Origin: Saccharum officinarum
Taxonomy: Eukaryota; Streptophyta; Magnoliopsida; Poales; Poaceae
Direction of reading: 5' to 3'
DNA: 64,000 nucleotides
NCBI GenBank assembly: GCA_020631735.1
Contig: CM036160.1
Coordinates: 5,998,407 to 6,062,406, forward strand
Positions 1 to 10,495 of the stretch are shown one piece after another (position 1 is the stretch's first letter; the number at the start of each line of letters is the position of its first letter). Position numbers and translations under genes: made by a program. The notes under the pieces were generated by a model, which had not been told where the DNA came from, made no database searches, and saw nothing but the letters and a program-made list of their open reading frames with translations.

Positions 1-1
1 T

Positions 2-790
2 AAGCATCTTCTTGAAGGGAAAACTCTTAGGTGTCAAATTGTAAAGAATCCAAGCCAATCCCTCAGTTTCTACCTACAACCCGGGATTGTGGAAGGGCGT
101 GGCGTAGAGGTCATACTATGTTATGAATATAATGATTCTAGGAAGCTGCAGGAATGCTTCTCTATAAAACTGAGCCTACGAATCTCGGAAGACACCGATA
201 TAATCGGGATCAGTATTAAGTGCATCCAGCAGTTGACATCTCAGTTCAAGCTTGTGGCTGAATCTGCGATAGGAGAACTCACGCTGCTGCCTAATTTGCA
301 AGACACTATCCATTCCTATGTCCATCTTCCTAGTTTCGTCAAAGAAAAATATGGATGTCTTACAGATTTATTCCGCCCTGATCCAATATGTTGCAATGGA
401 AATAGCTACGGAAATCTAGCCAACAAGTCATCAATGGAAATTCCGGAGCCAGTTATTCATATCTGTTTTAGTTGCTATATTTCAGCGCCTGAAAACAGCT
501 TGTGTAACGCACCTCTGGTTCTGTACGGTAATCTAGTGCCTCATATGCCTTTATACTCCAACGGGGAGATTTCTATTAAGTATGCAGGCAAAGAGGAAAT
601 TAGAAACGGTGGTAGTGTGCAACAACTGGAGGAGATAGCAAGATCAGATGCGCTCGATTATTTGGTCCATGAACCAGAACCCACGGATTATACTCTGCTT
701 TGGTTATCCACACATGGTTTTGCATTCGTTAGGCTGCGGCAGTCCATCCCAAGATCCAGCCGGAGGAGGGTTTCCAAGAGAAAGCGGTAG
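2..790 (+). CDS. 3' part of grass-specific Rx-N-like family protein, copy A (cut by window edge)
   Basis: The frame is open from base 2 to a TAG at 788-790, giving about 262 residues. Its first visible residues (KHLLEGKTLR) match the middle of copies B and D, so the N-terminal half lies outside the window. Shared landmarks in order are LRISEDTDIIGISIK, TSQFKL...AIGELTLL.NLQD, LFRPDPICCNG and, near the end, a basic tail (RRRVSKRKR). It is more diverged from B and D than they are from each other. A poly(A) signal AATAAA lies at 900-905, about 110 bases after the stop. I know this family only as uncharacterised grass proteins whose N terminus resembles the Rx-N coiled coil of NLR immune receptors but which lack an NB-ARC domain. 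Its biochemical role is unknown. Whether copy A is functional cannot be judged without the left half. Confidence 0.75.
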   Translation, partial: KHLLEGKTLRCQIVKNPSQSLSFYLQPGIVEGRGVEVILCYEYNDSRKLQECFSIKLSLRISEDTDIIGISIKCIQQLTSQFKLVAESAIGELTLLPNLQDTIHSYVHLPSFVKEKYGCLTDLFRPDPICCNGNSYGNLANKSSMEIPEPVIHICFSCYISAPENSLCNAPLVLYGNLVPHMPLYSNGEISIKYAGKEEIRNGGSVQQLEEIARSDALDYLVHEPEPTDYTLLWLSTHGFAFVRLRQSIPRSSRRRVSKRKR

Positions 791-984
791 AAGCGCAAGG
801 TGACCACTCATTTGTGCTTAGACTTATTGTATGTACGAGCTCCTTACTTCAATATAGTTTTAAAATTTGTCAAGGTCCGCGCTTAAATGTTGTCTGACAA
901 ATAAAAACTACTTTTCATGCCTGGATGTGAAAATTCGGTTTGTAGTTTGCTATTCTGTACAGTATACACGACTGGTCTCTATGT

Positions 985-1620
985 ATGATTGAAATTAGCA
1001 TGAATTTTCAGTGTCGTCGTCTGCATTTCCTTGAGCTCTCCACCTCATTTCAACCTGCATGCGTAACCGTAATAAACACAACAGCACCCATGGCCTCACG
1101 GGGCTGGCTGACCAAAGAATTTTCAGTGCCCTGTGCCTGTGAATGTGATGGGGGCGAAATCCAACAGCCATGGATACGTGGCAAAGGCCAACAACCATCA
1201 CAAGCTTTAATTTCCAGGCAGCTTCCTCGTTATGCCATTATCCTCGGAACAGGGAACCATCCTCTGCATTTCATTTCCCTGGATTTTCCAGCTCTTTTCT
1301 TGATCACACATTGGAGCAGCGCCGCCTACTTCAACTTGTTCACACATTGATGAGCTCAAAACCATGGAGCTGCTACCCCCACATTTTCTTTACTAATTTA
1401 TATATAAAGCTTGGCTGTCCGATTCGCTGAATAAAAGCAGCAGTACGTACAACTCTCAGTGCTGTGCTGTATTCTTGATCTCACCTTATCCCACCCTTTC
1501 ATTCGTTCAATAGCAAGCCTGTCATCGCCATGCAGTTGGTGGCTTGGTGCCACACGGGGGCTATAAAAATTCATTCTGTTGTAGTGTAAGCTTAACTGTA
1601 AACCTGCAGTCATGATTTGA
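985..1620 (+). promoter_or_regulatory. Orphan duplicate of the family promoter block
   Basis: This block is recognisably the same as the regions upstream of copies B and D. It has the CTGCATTTCCTTGAGC motif, CAAAGAATTTTCAGTGCC, CATCACAAGCTTTA, CACACATTGGAG and a TATA box followed by AAGCTTGG (TATAAA at 1403-1408). The downstream leader CACCTTATCCCACCC is also present. No family coding sequence follows; the sequence runs into the flanking block that normally precedes the next promoter. I infer a relict promoter left after loss of a gene copy. Confidence 0.6.
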
Positions 1621-2275
1621 ACTACAGAAGATGTAAAGAATTTATTAACAGCTAATCATTTAAACTAGAAGAGGTTACCGGCTAGCAGTAAGGTTGTCTC
1701 TAGCAGTGCCAACTCTGCTAGAGGCCGCTCACACGTTGTAAAACCTCATGTGTAACAGTTCAGAAATCATGATGCAGATCAGATGGTTAGTCGGTTTTGC
1801 TTGTAGGCATTGAGACAGATACTGAAACAATAAACAATAACTCATCCAAGCCAAAATATAATCATGAAAAACTGTCCTTATTATATCATGATAATGGCGA
1901 GTATAACAAGAACAGCCAAAAATTTTCTTGTCGAAAGTCGAACTGTAACTAAACTGAAATAATTCAATATAAGATAAAACACAGTTAGGTAAGTTTAGTT
2001 TCTAGTGGCTGGGGCCAAGCAGACTTGAAAAAAAAATAATGGGCTGAAAAGTTAACTGAAGCATACATTACCTTAGACGACAACATTAACTCTAATTGAC
2101 CAAGATCACTAATACTACTTTCACTGCAACTCCTAACAACTGACTAGTGACTAACCTTGTGGTCATGCTTGATAGGTGAGAACCGTGCACATCATTTACA
2201 GCCGCGTCAACTGTACCCAAGCGTGAACAGTAACCGCTCATCTTAGAAGTGAAATGAGGCAGTGAGGATCAAGGA
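1621..2275. other. Duplicated intergenic block between family copies
   Basis: No gene is seen. The stretch starting near 1590 (CATGATTTGAACTACAGAAG onward) recurs in diverged form at about 4430-5040 and 53280-54060. It is therefore part of a segmental unit copied together with the genes. Landmarks are a run of AACAGCTMATCATTTA-like sequence, TAAGGTTGTCTCTAGCAG, and the later GACTAGTGACTAACCTTGTGGTCAT. Confidence 0.6.
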
Positions 2276-2634
2276 CTAATCAAAGAATTTGCAGTCCCTG
2301 TGGAAATGATAGGGCAAAATCCAACAGCGACAGCCAAGTGGCCTACAACTACATTCAGAATTTACACGGCAGCTTCCTCCTTGTGCCATTCTCCTCTTGG
2401 TGCAGTTCATTTCTCTACTGTTCATTTCCGTGATCTTTCCAGCTCTGTTTTTTACCACACATTGGAACCGCCCACTTCAACTTGTTCACACACTGAGCTG
2501 AAAACATGGACCAGCTACCTCCACTTTCATATTACTACACTGTATAAAGCTTGGTTGTCCAATTAACAGAATACAAGCAGTACACCTCGTAGTGCTACAC
2601 GCGGGCGGCTGCAACAATCTGGAGGAGAATCAAG
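2276..2634 (+). promoter_or_regulatory. Core promoter and first 5'UTR exon of copy B
   Basis: A TATA box (TATAAA at 2543-2548) sits in the conserved context TGTATAAAGCTTGG. The same context occurs upstream of copy D (TATAAA at 51181-51186) and in the orphan block (1403-1408). Transcription would start about 30 bases downstream. A non-coding exon ends in GGAGAATCAAG at 2634, immediately before a GT donor. The same exon end is seen at 16345 and 51366. Confidence 0.65.
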
Positions 2635-2746
2635 GTATGGACTACCTTTTCATGCCACATGTATTACTACAAGTTGATATATCATTTATTCATCTAATTA
2701 AAGTTGCCCCCTTTATTTGTCTCGACGGGTCAGATCCAATCCTCAG
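2635..2746 (+). other. 5'UTR intron of copy B
   Basis: The donor AAG|GTATGG at 2634/2635 and acceptor CCTCAG at 2741-2746 match the equivalent intron of copy D (51367-51451). The acceptor choice is by alignment with D. A second AG at 2748-2749 is a possible alternative. Compared with D, this intron carries about 17 extra bases before the acceptor. Confidence 0.65.
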
Positions 2747-2774
2747 CAGGCGCAGAGGACTGTACTGAACATAG

Positions 2775-4115
2775 ATGCCTGTCATGGCGGAAATGTTTGT
2801 TTCAACCCTTGTTCAGGAGACCGTGAGCAAAAGCGTCTCCTTTGTGTTGGGCAAGCGTGAGGAGAAGGCATCCCAAGGGCACTTGATGGAGAGGCTCCAG
2901 ATGGCAGTCAGCGAGCTGGAGTTTGCGCTCGAGAGGGCCCAGGAGCTGCCCATCAGACACCTCTCTCTGCTTGGCCGCAGGAAGCAGATCAAGTGTGCCT
3001 ATAACGAGGCAATGGAACTGCTCGACAAGCACAAGCAGCAGCAGGCGGTGCCTGCTGGACAGGAACTGCAGACTGGACGAGGAGTAAAGCACAAGAGATG
3101 GAATTTTTGGGCTAATAACATGTCCTTGAAACCTTTTGTTGGCTTGAGCACAGATGCTGTTCGAAGATTTGAATGGTATGCAGATCATGCCGGCAGGTTT
3201 GTGAGGGATGTGGAGTCTGGCTGTTCACTTCATCACTACACCTTTTGCAACCCTATTGTCAGGCATCTCCTTGAAGGTAAAACTCTCGTGTATTATCATT
3301 TGGAGCAAGGAAACCTGCTACGAGGTTTCTATATATGGCCCGTGTATTCTGATGAACGTGGCTTGGAGGCAGTGCTGGCATACCGTTATGGTAATAGCAT
3401 AATTAATGAGAAATATTTCTTTCTGTTATTGTTCCTACGACTTTCTGAAAGCACAGACATAGTTGGGGTTGCTATTAAAGGTTTGCAGTTATTGACATCG
3501 GAATTCAAACTTGCTACTGAATTTGCAATGGGAGAACTCACCCTACTATCTAATTTACAAGACATTGGCCATTCGTATGGGCCACCATGTGTGGGCTTTC
3601 AAGAGCATTATATCAATGACATGCAACTTTTCCGCCCAGACCCAGCATGTTGCAAAGGAAGTAACGGACTTTGTGGTAACAACAACGTCTCGTCAGAATC
3701 ATCAGATATGTTCCCAGAGCAAGTTATTTTTGGGGGGTTTGAGTGCAGGTCATTTGATATGGTGGGCAGAAGCAAGAGCAGAGGCGGTGGGAAGCCACCT
3801 CTGTCGCTGAGCGCTGACTTCTGGCCCCATGCTGCGACTGAGACCCAAGATAGTTATGCACTCGAAAGGATGGGAGACGTCCAAGAGTACAGAGATACTA
3901 GCACACAGCAAGTCGCCGAAGGACTAAAACTGGACGCAATCAATCGTTTATTATGTCAGCCAAAGCTGACGGAGTACAGAATAGATTGGTACTCTAAACA
4001 TGGTGCTGCATGGTTTACGGTGAAGAAGGCAAGCACCGAAAGAGCAGATGTGCCCAAAACCAGCAGGAGATACAATACCCGAGGAAGTACAAGGACAAGT
4101 AGCAGGAGGTGTTAG
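2775..4115 (+). CDS. Grass-specific Rx-N-like family protein, copy B (intact)
   Basis: Single uninterrupted coding exon of 446 residues. The start ATG at 2775 gives MPVMAEM. A second in-frame ATG at 2784 gives MAEM, which is where copy D begins, so either could be used. Residues 1-95 are helix-rich and charged, resembling the N-terminal four-helix region of Rx-like NLRs (ALVQE-type start, LGKREEK, LEFALERAQELPI, LLDKHKQQQ). Residues about 130-300 hold FEWYADHAGRFVRDVE, YTFCNPIVRHLLEGKTL, LRLSESTDIVGVAIKGLQLLTSEFKLA, MGELTLLSNLQD and RPDPACC. There is no NB-ARC or LRR, no signal peptide and no membrane segment. The tail is basic and serine/arginine-rich. It follows its own promoter and 5'UTR intron, and a poly(A) signal AATAAA lies at 4197-4202. 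Function is unknown; a defence role is only suggested by the N-terminal resemblance. Confidence 0.85.
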   Translation: MPVMAEMFVSTLVQETVSKSVSFVLGKREEKASQGHLMERLQMAVSELEFALERAQELPIRHLSLLGRRKQIKCAYNEAMELLDKHKQQQAVPAGQELQTGRGVKHKRWNFWANNMSLKPFVGLSTDAVRRFEWYADHAGRFVRDVESGCSLHHYTFCNPIVRHLLEGKTLVYYHLEQGNLLRGFYIWPVYSDERGLEAVLAYRYGNSIINEKYFFLLLFLRLSESTDIVGVAIKGLQLLTSEFKLATEFAMGELTLLSNLQDIGHSYGPPCVGFQEHYINDMQLFRPDPACCKGSNGLCGNNNVSSESSDMFPEQVIFGGFECRSFDMVGRSKSRGGGKPPLSLSADFWPHAATETQDSYALERMGDVQEYRDTSTQQVAEGLKLDAINRLLCQPKLTEYRIDWYSKHGAAWFTVKKASTERADVPKTSRRYNTRGSTRTSSRRC

Positions 4116-4389
4116 TCACGATGTGAGCTAGTATTAGTAATATATATGGTACTAGTACATTATTTGTAACATGCACATATACCTACTGTTTGAGAAATAA
4201 AACTACTTTTTGCTGCTGCCATCTGGACGCTAATTTCCCTTTGATACAATATAATATACTAGTGCTTATATTTGATTTAAAATAAAAGTAGTCACTTAAT
4301 TACTTTGTGCTGTGCAATATAACACGGAATAATAGTTATTTACACCGAATTCTGTCTCTAGAACCAGTTTTAGCATGGTTTTCATCCAA
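4116..4389 (+). other. 3' UTR and 3' flank of copy B
   Basis: Non-coding. It contains the AATAAA signal (4197-4202) and aligns with the 3' flank of copy D (52979-53215) through TTTTGCTGCTGCCA and CTAGAACCAGTTTTAG. No other gene is seen. Confidence 0.55.
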
Positions 4390-5355
4390 CTGCAGCTACA
4401 TAAAAATGAGACGCAAAACCTATCATCGTATTCATGATTTGCACTAAAGAAGATGCAAAGAATGTGTAAACAGCTCATCATTTACACTAAGAGGCTACGA
4501 GCTATACTACTAGTAGTAAGGCGTTGTCTGCAGTACTGCAAATAGTTATAAGGCCGACTACAAATAGTAAAGATCATGTGTAACAAAACAGTTCTTATTG
4601 TATCACGATGGTGATGAGATGGCTAGTCAATTTTTCTTGTAAAAAAAACAGACAGATAGTGAAAATAAACACATGGACTTTTTTCCTTTTCAAGACCCAT
4701 TGCCACGTGTGGGACGGAAATATAAATTATAACCCAACCAAGCACAAATATAACAATGAAAAACGGTTCTTATATTATGATAATATAATGATGAGTTTAA
4801 TAAGAGCACTAAAAAATTTACTTGTCGAAATTAACTGAACTGAAATAATTCAATCTATACGTTAAAAAAACAGTTTGTGCCAAAGCAGACTGGAAAATAA
4901 CTCATTGGCTGATTGAAACATACTTTTCCTCATAGCGACAACCTGAGGTCTAATATTTGATTCACGTTCAAGGAAAATTCAATAAGAACTCTAATTTCAG
5001 GATGCAGGTCACTAATACTACTTTCACTAGAACTATCTCAGAATATGACTAGTGAGTAGTGACTAACCTTGTGGTCATGCTTGGTAGTAGGTGTAAGCTG
5101 TCCATACCATTTACAGCCATGTAAGCTGTACCCAAAGGTAGGGAGGAGGACTAACCAAAGAATTTGCAGTGCCCGTGAATGTGAATGTGAATGTGATATG
5201 GGAAATAAGCCAACAGCAACGTCCGAGTGGCTTACAACCACACAAGCTTTGCAAGTCATAGCTTTCAGAATTAGACTGCAACTTCCTCTTTTGTTCCATT
5301 CTCCAAGGGACAGAACCATCTTCTGCACTGCATTTCCCTGAGCTTTCTATATTTA
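4390..5355 (+). promoter_or_regulatory. Duplicated flank and upstream promoter of copy C, truncated by a retrotransposon
   Basis: This is the same block as 1590-2480 and 53215-54330. It includes CAAAGAATTTGCAGTGCC (5156-5173), a (GTGAAT)n-like run near 5175-5195, and CACAAGCTTTGCAAGTC. It stops at CTGAGCTTTCTATATTTA (5355), where the LTR starting TGTAACACCC begins. In the post-D copy the sequence continues as TTCCCGATCACACATTGGAG, so the TATA box and 5'UTR of copy C have been separated or lost. Confidence 0.6.
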
Positions 5356-8059
5356 TGTAACACCCTAAAATTTGCATTATTTTAAAAATAGGAGAATTGG
5401 ATTTATTTCCGCAATTCTGTGAACATTTTAACCTAGAGAAATAATTTTCGATAAATAAAATCAATAATAAGGTTAGATACTTGTTTGTGCATACATGATG
5501 TTGCATATTTTTATTTGTGATGATTGATTTTATTTATAGAAGGAAATAATTTCAAAAAATTATTTGGAAATGTATTTGAAGTATTAGAAAAAGAAAAGGA
5601 AATAGAAATAATATCCTTCTTAGCTTCGGGCCGAAAGCCAGCTCCCCTCCTCTCTCCTTTTGGCCCAGCCGCGTCCCTCTTCTCTCTTGGCCGTGGGCCG
5701 CGATAACGGGCCGGCCCAACCGGCCGAAGTCAAAGCCGCCACGCCCTTCTCTTCTCTCTCTGTGTCGCTGTCACCCCGGGCCCGCTTGTCGGCATCGGCG
5801 TCGTCTCCTTCCTCTCGCTCGTAACCGAGTCGGAGACCGTTGATGGAATCCGCCTCCGCCCCGATGCCATGTTGTCTTGTCCCCCACGCCTAGCCACCCT
5901 TAAATAGCAGCCTCGGTCGCACCGTCCCTCCCCACGCCACCCCAATCGCGAGCCTGCCCTCAGATAGAGCGGTAGCCGCCGCAACTGAGCCGCCATCGCT
6001 CAAGCTCGGGAACCGCCCGCTTGGAGAAGCCGTGCGCCGCCCTTGTCCGGTTTCCGCTCCCGCGAATCGTCTTGGTGAGTCCGCAACACTCTCCTCTTTC
6101 TTTTCGTGCTTGTCCCGTCATCAATGGTGCCCGGAACGTCGAAAACGGCGAACGCCGGCGAGGTCTTTGCCGCTGGCCATGGCTTCCACCGTGCTCGGCA
6201 CTGTAGCCGGCCGGAGATCCCCTTCCTCTCTCCCTTCAATCAATCACAGCCGTCCAAATCTAATCCAACAGCTTAGATCACGAGATACCCCTTCGTTTGG
6301 TCTTTTTGCTAAAGAAACCCTAGACTTTCTTAAGTCTTAACCCGCGGTCCATAAGCGTAAAGCCCGAATACGCTTTGTCCTTTTGAAAGCGTAAACTCAG
6401 TCGGTTAAGAGTAGATTACGTTTTCAGCTATTTACAGAATTGCCACTGATTTTGTTTTAGCCCTAACTTTTACGTTTTAACTCCGATTTGATCCGTTCAA
6501 ATTGCGTTAGGGTCGTAATTTCATAATCTACATGTTAGTGCTACTGTTTAGTAGGTTCTCCACTTTTAAATTTTGAGATTAGATTTAATCTATTAATTTA
6601 ATAAAGAAAAGCTTGTTTAAATCATATCTTTTTTGTTTTAGCTCCGATTTACGTGCAATTCGCGTCTGTGTGATCCTAGTGAGATGTAGATTCGTTTTAT
6701 AAACTTTTCAACTTATTTTGCTACTATTGGTGTACTGTTCTAATTGTAGCTTTGTTTGCTTTGTATGATTGTTCTTGGATGATTGATGTTGGTGTGTTAA
6801 TCGAGAATAGAAGGTGAGCAATTCATTGGTAATCAAGAGTACTATTGTGAACCAGGTCAACAGGATCAGCTAGATCAAGACAAGTATAGCATGGGATTAT
6901 CCTTGTTACCTATTCACTTTAATTCACTTAATTCATCATGCATGTGTTTCCTTGTTAAGGATGCCTTAGTGTTGATCTTATTCCTTGAGTCCTATGGTTA
7001 AAGCATTGGGTAGTTTGCTAGTGCTCACATAAACAATGATCTTGTAATTTGATTAATGATATATGCAATAACACTAAAAGATGATTTTTAGCAACAGGGA
7101 ACAAGAGGGCTAGAGTTTTCTCTAGATTCCTCTTCGTAAGGACTTATCTGTAAGCGAACATCCGGGACTTACAGTACAGCTACGAGGGCTACATGGCTCT
7201 GGCTTTAGTCATATAAGAGGACCTTTTCTAGCTTGTTAGTGGTTACCTTTATGGCGCAAGAGGGGTGTGTTCTGGGTTAGGTGTAGTGCGGCCTCTGTCC
7301 CTATGTGTATAGGCTGCGTGTTATTGTGCCATACGGAAAGGGGGCTCTACATTTGTAGGCCATGAAACCTAGCGGCCCTAACTTGTTAGACAAACCTTGG
7401 AAAGACTTCATAGTGAAACTTATCTGTCCAATGGGGAGTCATGACCTTAGACTTTTGGGGATCATGACTCATAGTGAAAGTGTACAACCTCTGCAGAGTG
7501 TAAAACTGGTATATCAGCCGTGCTCACGGTCACGAGCGGCCTTAGACCCTTACGGAATAGAGATCACTATTAATTTACTTGTTCTTGCTATTCATTATTC
7601 TCTTTACATGATCATATGTTTATTAAGGGAATATTACCTACTTGTTGCTACTCAATTGCTTAAAACATGATCAACTAAAAGCTACATGCAGTTAAACCAG
7701 TGTCTACCCTATTTGAGCTTCATGAACCCCATGTTATATTTGTTGAGTACTTTTGTGCTCACCCTTGCATTCCCACACCTTAGGATGGACTCCCGAATAT
7801 GCAAATAGTGACTACTACTTCTACTTCCCTGAAGAATACTAGACTTGTGGTCAACCAGTTGACGTGCCTGTGCTATGGAGCTAGCTACCACAAGATTTAT
7901 TTATGTTTCTGCTTAGTTACGTGAAGACTCTGTGATATTATTCGTTATGTAATAAACATTTGTGATGATACTATTTATATTTGTCATCTTATGTGTGATT
8001 GATCTCTGGGCGCACGTAAGATTATGCACTCCATTTGTTCCTTGAAGATGGGTGTGACA
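5356..8059 (+). repeat. 5' LTR of a gypsy-like retrotransposon (2704 bp)
   Basis: The LTR starts TGTAACACCC and ends GGGTGTGACA, an inverted terminal match, and is followed three bases later by a tRNA-Met-type primer site. A GC-rich stretch at about 5630-6240 contains a TATA-like TTAAATAG near 5900 and is a plausible U3/R promoter. The remainder is AT-rich leader-like sequence. The reverse complement of part of it (about 7000-7750) is related to the minus-strand LTR at 43717-47593. The five bases before it are ATTTA; the partner LTR is missing, so the target duplication cannot be checked. Confidence 0.8.
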
Positions 8060-8062
8060 GAT

Positions 8063-8080
8063 TGGTATCAGAGTCGTGTT
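8063..8080 (+). other. Primer-binding site (initiator tRNA-Met type)
   Basis: TGGTATCAGAGTCGTG lies three bases after the LTR end. TGGTATCAGAG is the usual complement of the 3' end of plant initiator tRNA-Met. Confidence 0.8.
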
Positions 8081-8253
8081 GACTATAGGACGCAAGCCTA
8101 GTTAGTAATGGTCATGATTAGTTCCCTTTTCTTCCTTTGTTTCATGCTTATCACCTTACACTTGATAATTGCTAAATTTTTATGCTCCTTTCGTCCTATT
8201 CTATTATGAAAATATTGCCTCTATTCTAACTTATCTTTGGACTAAATTCTTAG

Positions 8254-8707
8254 ATGTCTCGTGCCCGTAAGACTGCCCGTATCACCACTAGAGGTTACTT
8301 TCCACCTCGTTCCCTGTATGAATCAATGGAGCTTAGGGAAGAACCAGAAGACCCTGCACCAACCCCGCCACCTTCACCATATCAGGCGTCGGAACCAAAT
8401 ATGCCCCAAGAAGAACTTGAACCTAAGAACTTGTCTACTTGAGTGATGATGAAGATGTTGAGTTTGCCCAAGGTGGAGAACAGCCCCCGTCGCCTCCACA
8501 AGATGGTTCCGCTGAAGTTGGTGTGCCACCCTTTTCTATGGGTTGGACTACAAGGATTCATCACAAGTCAAGCTATGACACACCTTCACACCATCGATTG
8601 GTTGGTATGCTTAGTGCTTACTTCACGGATTGGGACCCTGCGTTTGAGTACGTTTGCTGGGAGCACAAGCATCCTTTGGAAGCTACTTACTGGAAGTGCA
8701 ATGTGCG
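8254..8707 (+). pseudogene. Broken gag-like leader ORF of the gypsy fragment
   Basis: An ATG at 8254 opens a 62-residue basic then proline/acid-rich frame (MSRARKTARITTRG, then PAPTPPPSP). A frameshift near 8430-8440 moves the reading into a second frame beginning LSDDEDVEFAQGG and running through FTDWDPAFEYVCWEHKHPLEATYWKCNV to the element's end. I place it as gag because of its position directly after the primer site, its basic N terminus and its proline-rich linker. No zinc knuckle is reached before truncation. It is not coding in its present form. Confidence 0.5.
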
Positions 8708-8712
8708 TAGAC

Positions 8713-10495
8713 TGCGAACACAAGGTTGAAATATGTCCTTGTGTTTCGTTTTGCGATGAGTGATTGTCAAGATGATCCACGAAGAAGGTTGAGTGGTGAC
8801 TAACCCTACCATTGCGAAAGCTATGTGTGCGACATGTCTCTTGGCTTGTGTTGTGTAGATGTGGAGCTCGGAGGCAGTGGTCGACGGCGGGATGAAGGTC
8901 AAGTAGAGACGTGCCATGCCGATGGACCGGGAGTGGTGAAGGGCGGACGTGAGACTTGGACCGAGGGACCAGAAGGCCGGGTGACTAGCCGCGGTGGCTA
9001 ACATCTGGGACATCGACAAACACAAGTGTACATGGGAGTGACCGTGTTGACCGAGTCAAGACGGAGAACGTGCAAGTCAAGTGGGGCTCAGAGGACTTGG
9101 CGGCCGGACGGTCGAGGACGGTGGTGACACGTGTCGAGCGGTGGGGGATGCGTATGGAGTACGCCACTCGCGAGCAGGTTTGGTGGTTTGGGCTCAAAAC
9201 CATCGATGACGGGTTTACGGGTTTGGGCCTCAAAACCCAGGCGGAGGTTCCAAGGAGGAACGGACGGCACGTGGTGGCATTGGGGAGTTTGCGTTGAGGC
9301 GAAGCTACTGATGAGGAGGCACGGTGGCCGTCGGATGAAGATGACACCAAGTTGGACCATAACACCTTTGGGCTAAGTGTTTGACTCAATTGTATCCAGG
9401 GGCAAAACTGGGATTGTGTACTAGCCCTTTAAATAGGAAGAGGGAGCCCCCATCTCCCTCACCTCCTCTATTTGCATTTTTCTTTCATCCTTGTTAGGGT
9501 TTCCCCCTCCATTAGTTGCTTGTGTGAGAGAGAAGTCCACTAATCCATGTGTTTAGTGTAAAAACCAAGAATTCAAATGGAAAAGGAGGTCCCGAATCAT
9601 CCTTGTGTCCTTCGAGATTTGGAAGAAGTTTTGTTCTTGTGATTTGTGATGTGTTCTTCACGTTCTTCTTCTTCTCCCTCTTGTTCTTGAGCCGATTCTT
9701 TATTTCTAGACTATTTTGGTTCGTTCTTGTTGCCTTGATTTGAGCTATGGCAAGAGTTGAGCCTTTCCACCAAAGAAAATCAACCAATTCCTCACGAGCT
9801 CGCAGATCGGGCGATTTCTTAGTCTAGGTCTCAAGAACCGGCGTTTTTCGTTCTTCTTCGATCTCCCGTTGATAGGCTTGAAATTTGGTGTTGATGTCTT
9901 GAAGATATCTTCTCAACACTCCAAAGAACATACCTGTAAAGTTTCATGTTAATCCGAATTGTTTTGATCGAGTTTTGACCCGTTCTTCCTTGGTTCATGC
10001 TGTTGTTTCTGGACAGCGCGGAGCCTCCGGGAAAAACGGCCTCCGGGAAAAACGCGAAATCTCCGGGAAAAACGCGGAACCTCCTAGAATCTCCAGACCG
10101 TGGAGCCTCCGCATCTGTGTGCTGAAATTTTGTGTTTGGCCTCTCCGAGTGCCCGTGTTGAGATCCGTCTTTTGCATTGATTTTCTAGCGTCTCAAGGAT
10201 CTTTTTCTAAGTACTCTTGTTACCAGTTGGCATGGGTACTTTGGGTTAAGAACTCGCTTCCTCTCCATAGGAGTTGAGTATCTCTTTTTCGTCCCTTAGT
10301 TTAGTTTTTGTTTCGTGCTTATTTGTGGTGTCCCACTGTGTTCCTAGGGAACATCCACCCACTAGTTGGGTCGTGGACATCACGGTGTTTTGTTCGTGTA
10401 TTTGGTGGTGATTTTGGGACAGTAGCCAATTATTTTTGAAAGAATTTTTTGGCTCCCATTCACCCCCTCCTCTGGTCGCCGTTTTCGGTCCTTCA
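8713..10495 (+). mobile_element. Solo LTR (1783 bp) with 5-bp target duplication TAGAC
   Basis: The ends are TGCGAACACAAGG and CGGTCCTTCA. Exact TAGAC copies flank it at 8708-8712 and 10496-10500. The same LTR occurs at 16435-18263, where it is followed by a primer site, which fixes both boundaries and the plus orientation. A TTTAAATAGG TATA-like motif lies near 9428. With no primer site or internal domain on either side, it is a solo LTR left by LTR-LTR recombination. It sits exactly at the join between the gypsy fragment and gene copy C. Confidence 0.88.

Larger units (their letters stand above)
5356..8707 (+). mobile_element. 5' fragment of a probable Ty3/gypsy LTR retrotransposon
   Basis: It consists of an LTR, primer-binding site and the start of a gag-like region, then ends abruptly at 8707. 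No protease, reverse transcriptase, integrase or 3' LTR follows. What follows is a TAGAC duplication, a foreign solo LTR, and then the 3' half of gene copy C. The simplest reading is insertion into the promoter of copy C, followed by a deletion that removed the rest of the element together with the 5' half of the gene. Confidence 0.65.

Noticed and set aside
2276..2458. Short minus-strand frame over the copy B promoter
   Set aside because: It overlaps conserved promoter motifs, and equivalent frames are not preserved in the other promoter copies.
5730..6340. Several overlapping frames on both strands in a GC-rich stretch
   Set aside because: They lie in the promoter part of an LTR; GC-rich sequence lacks stops by chance and the frames share no domain.
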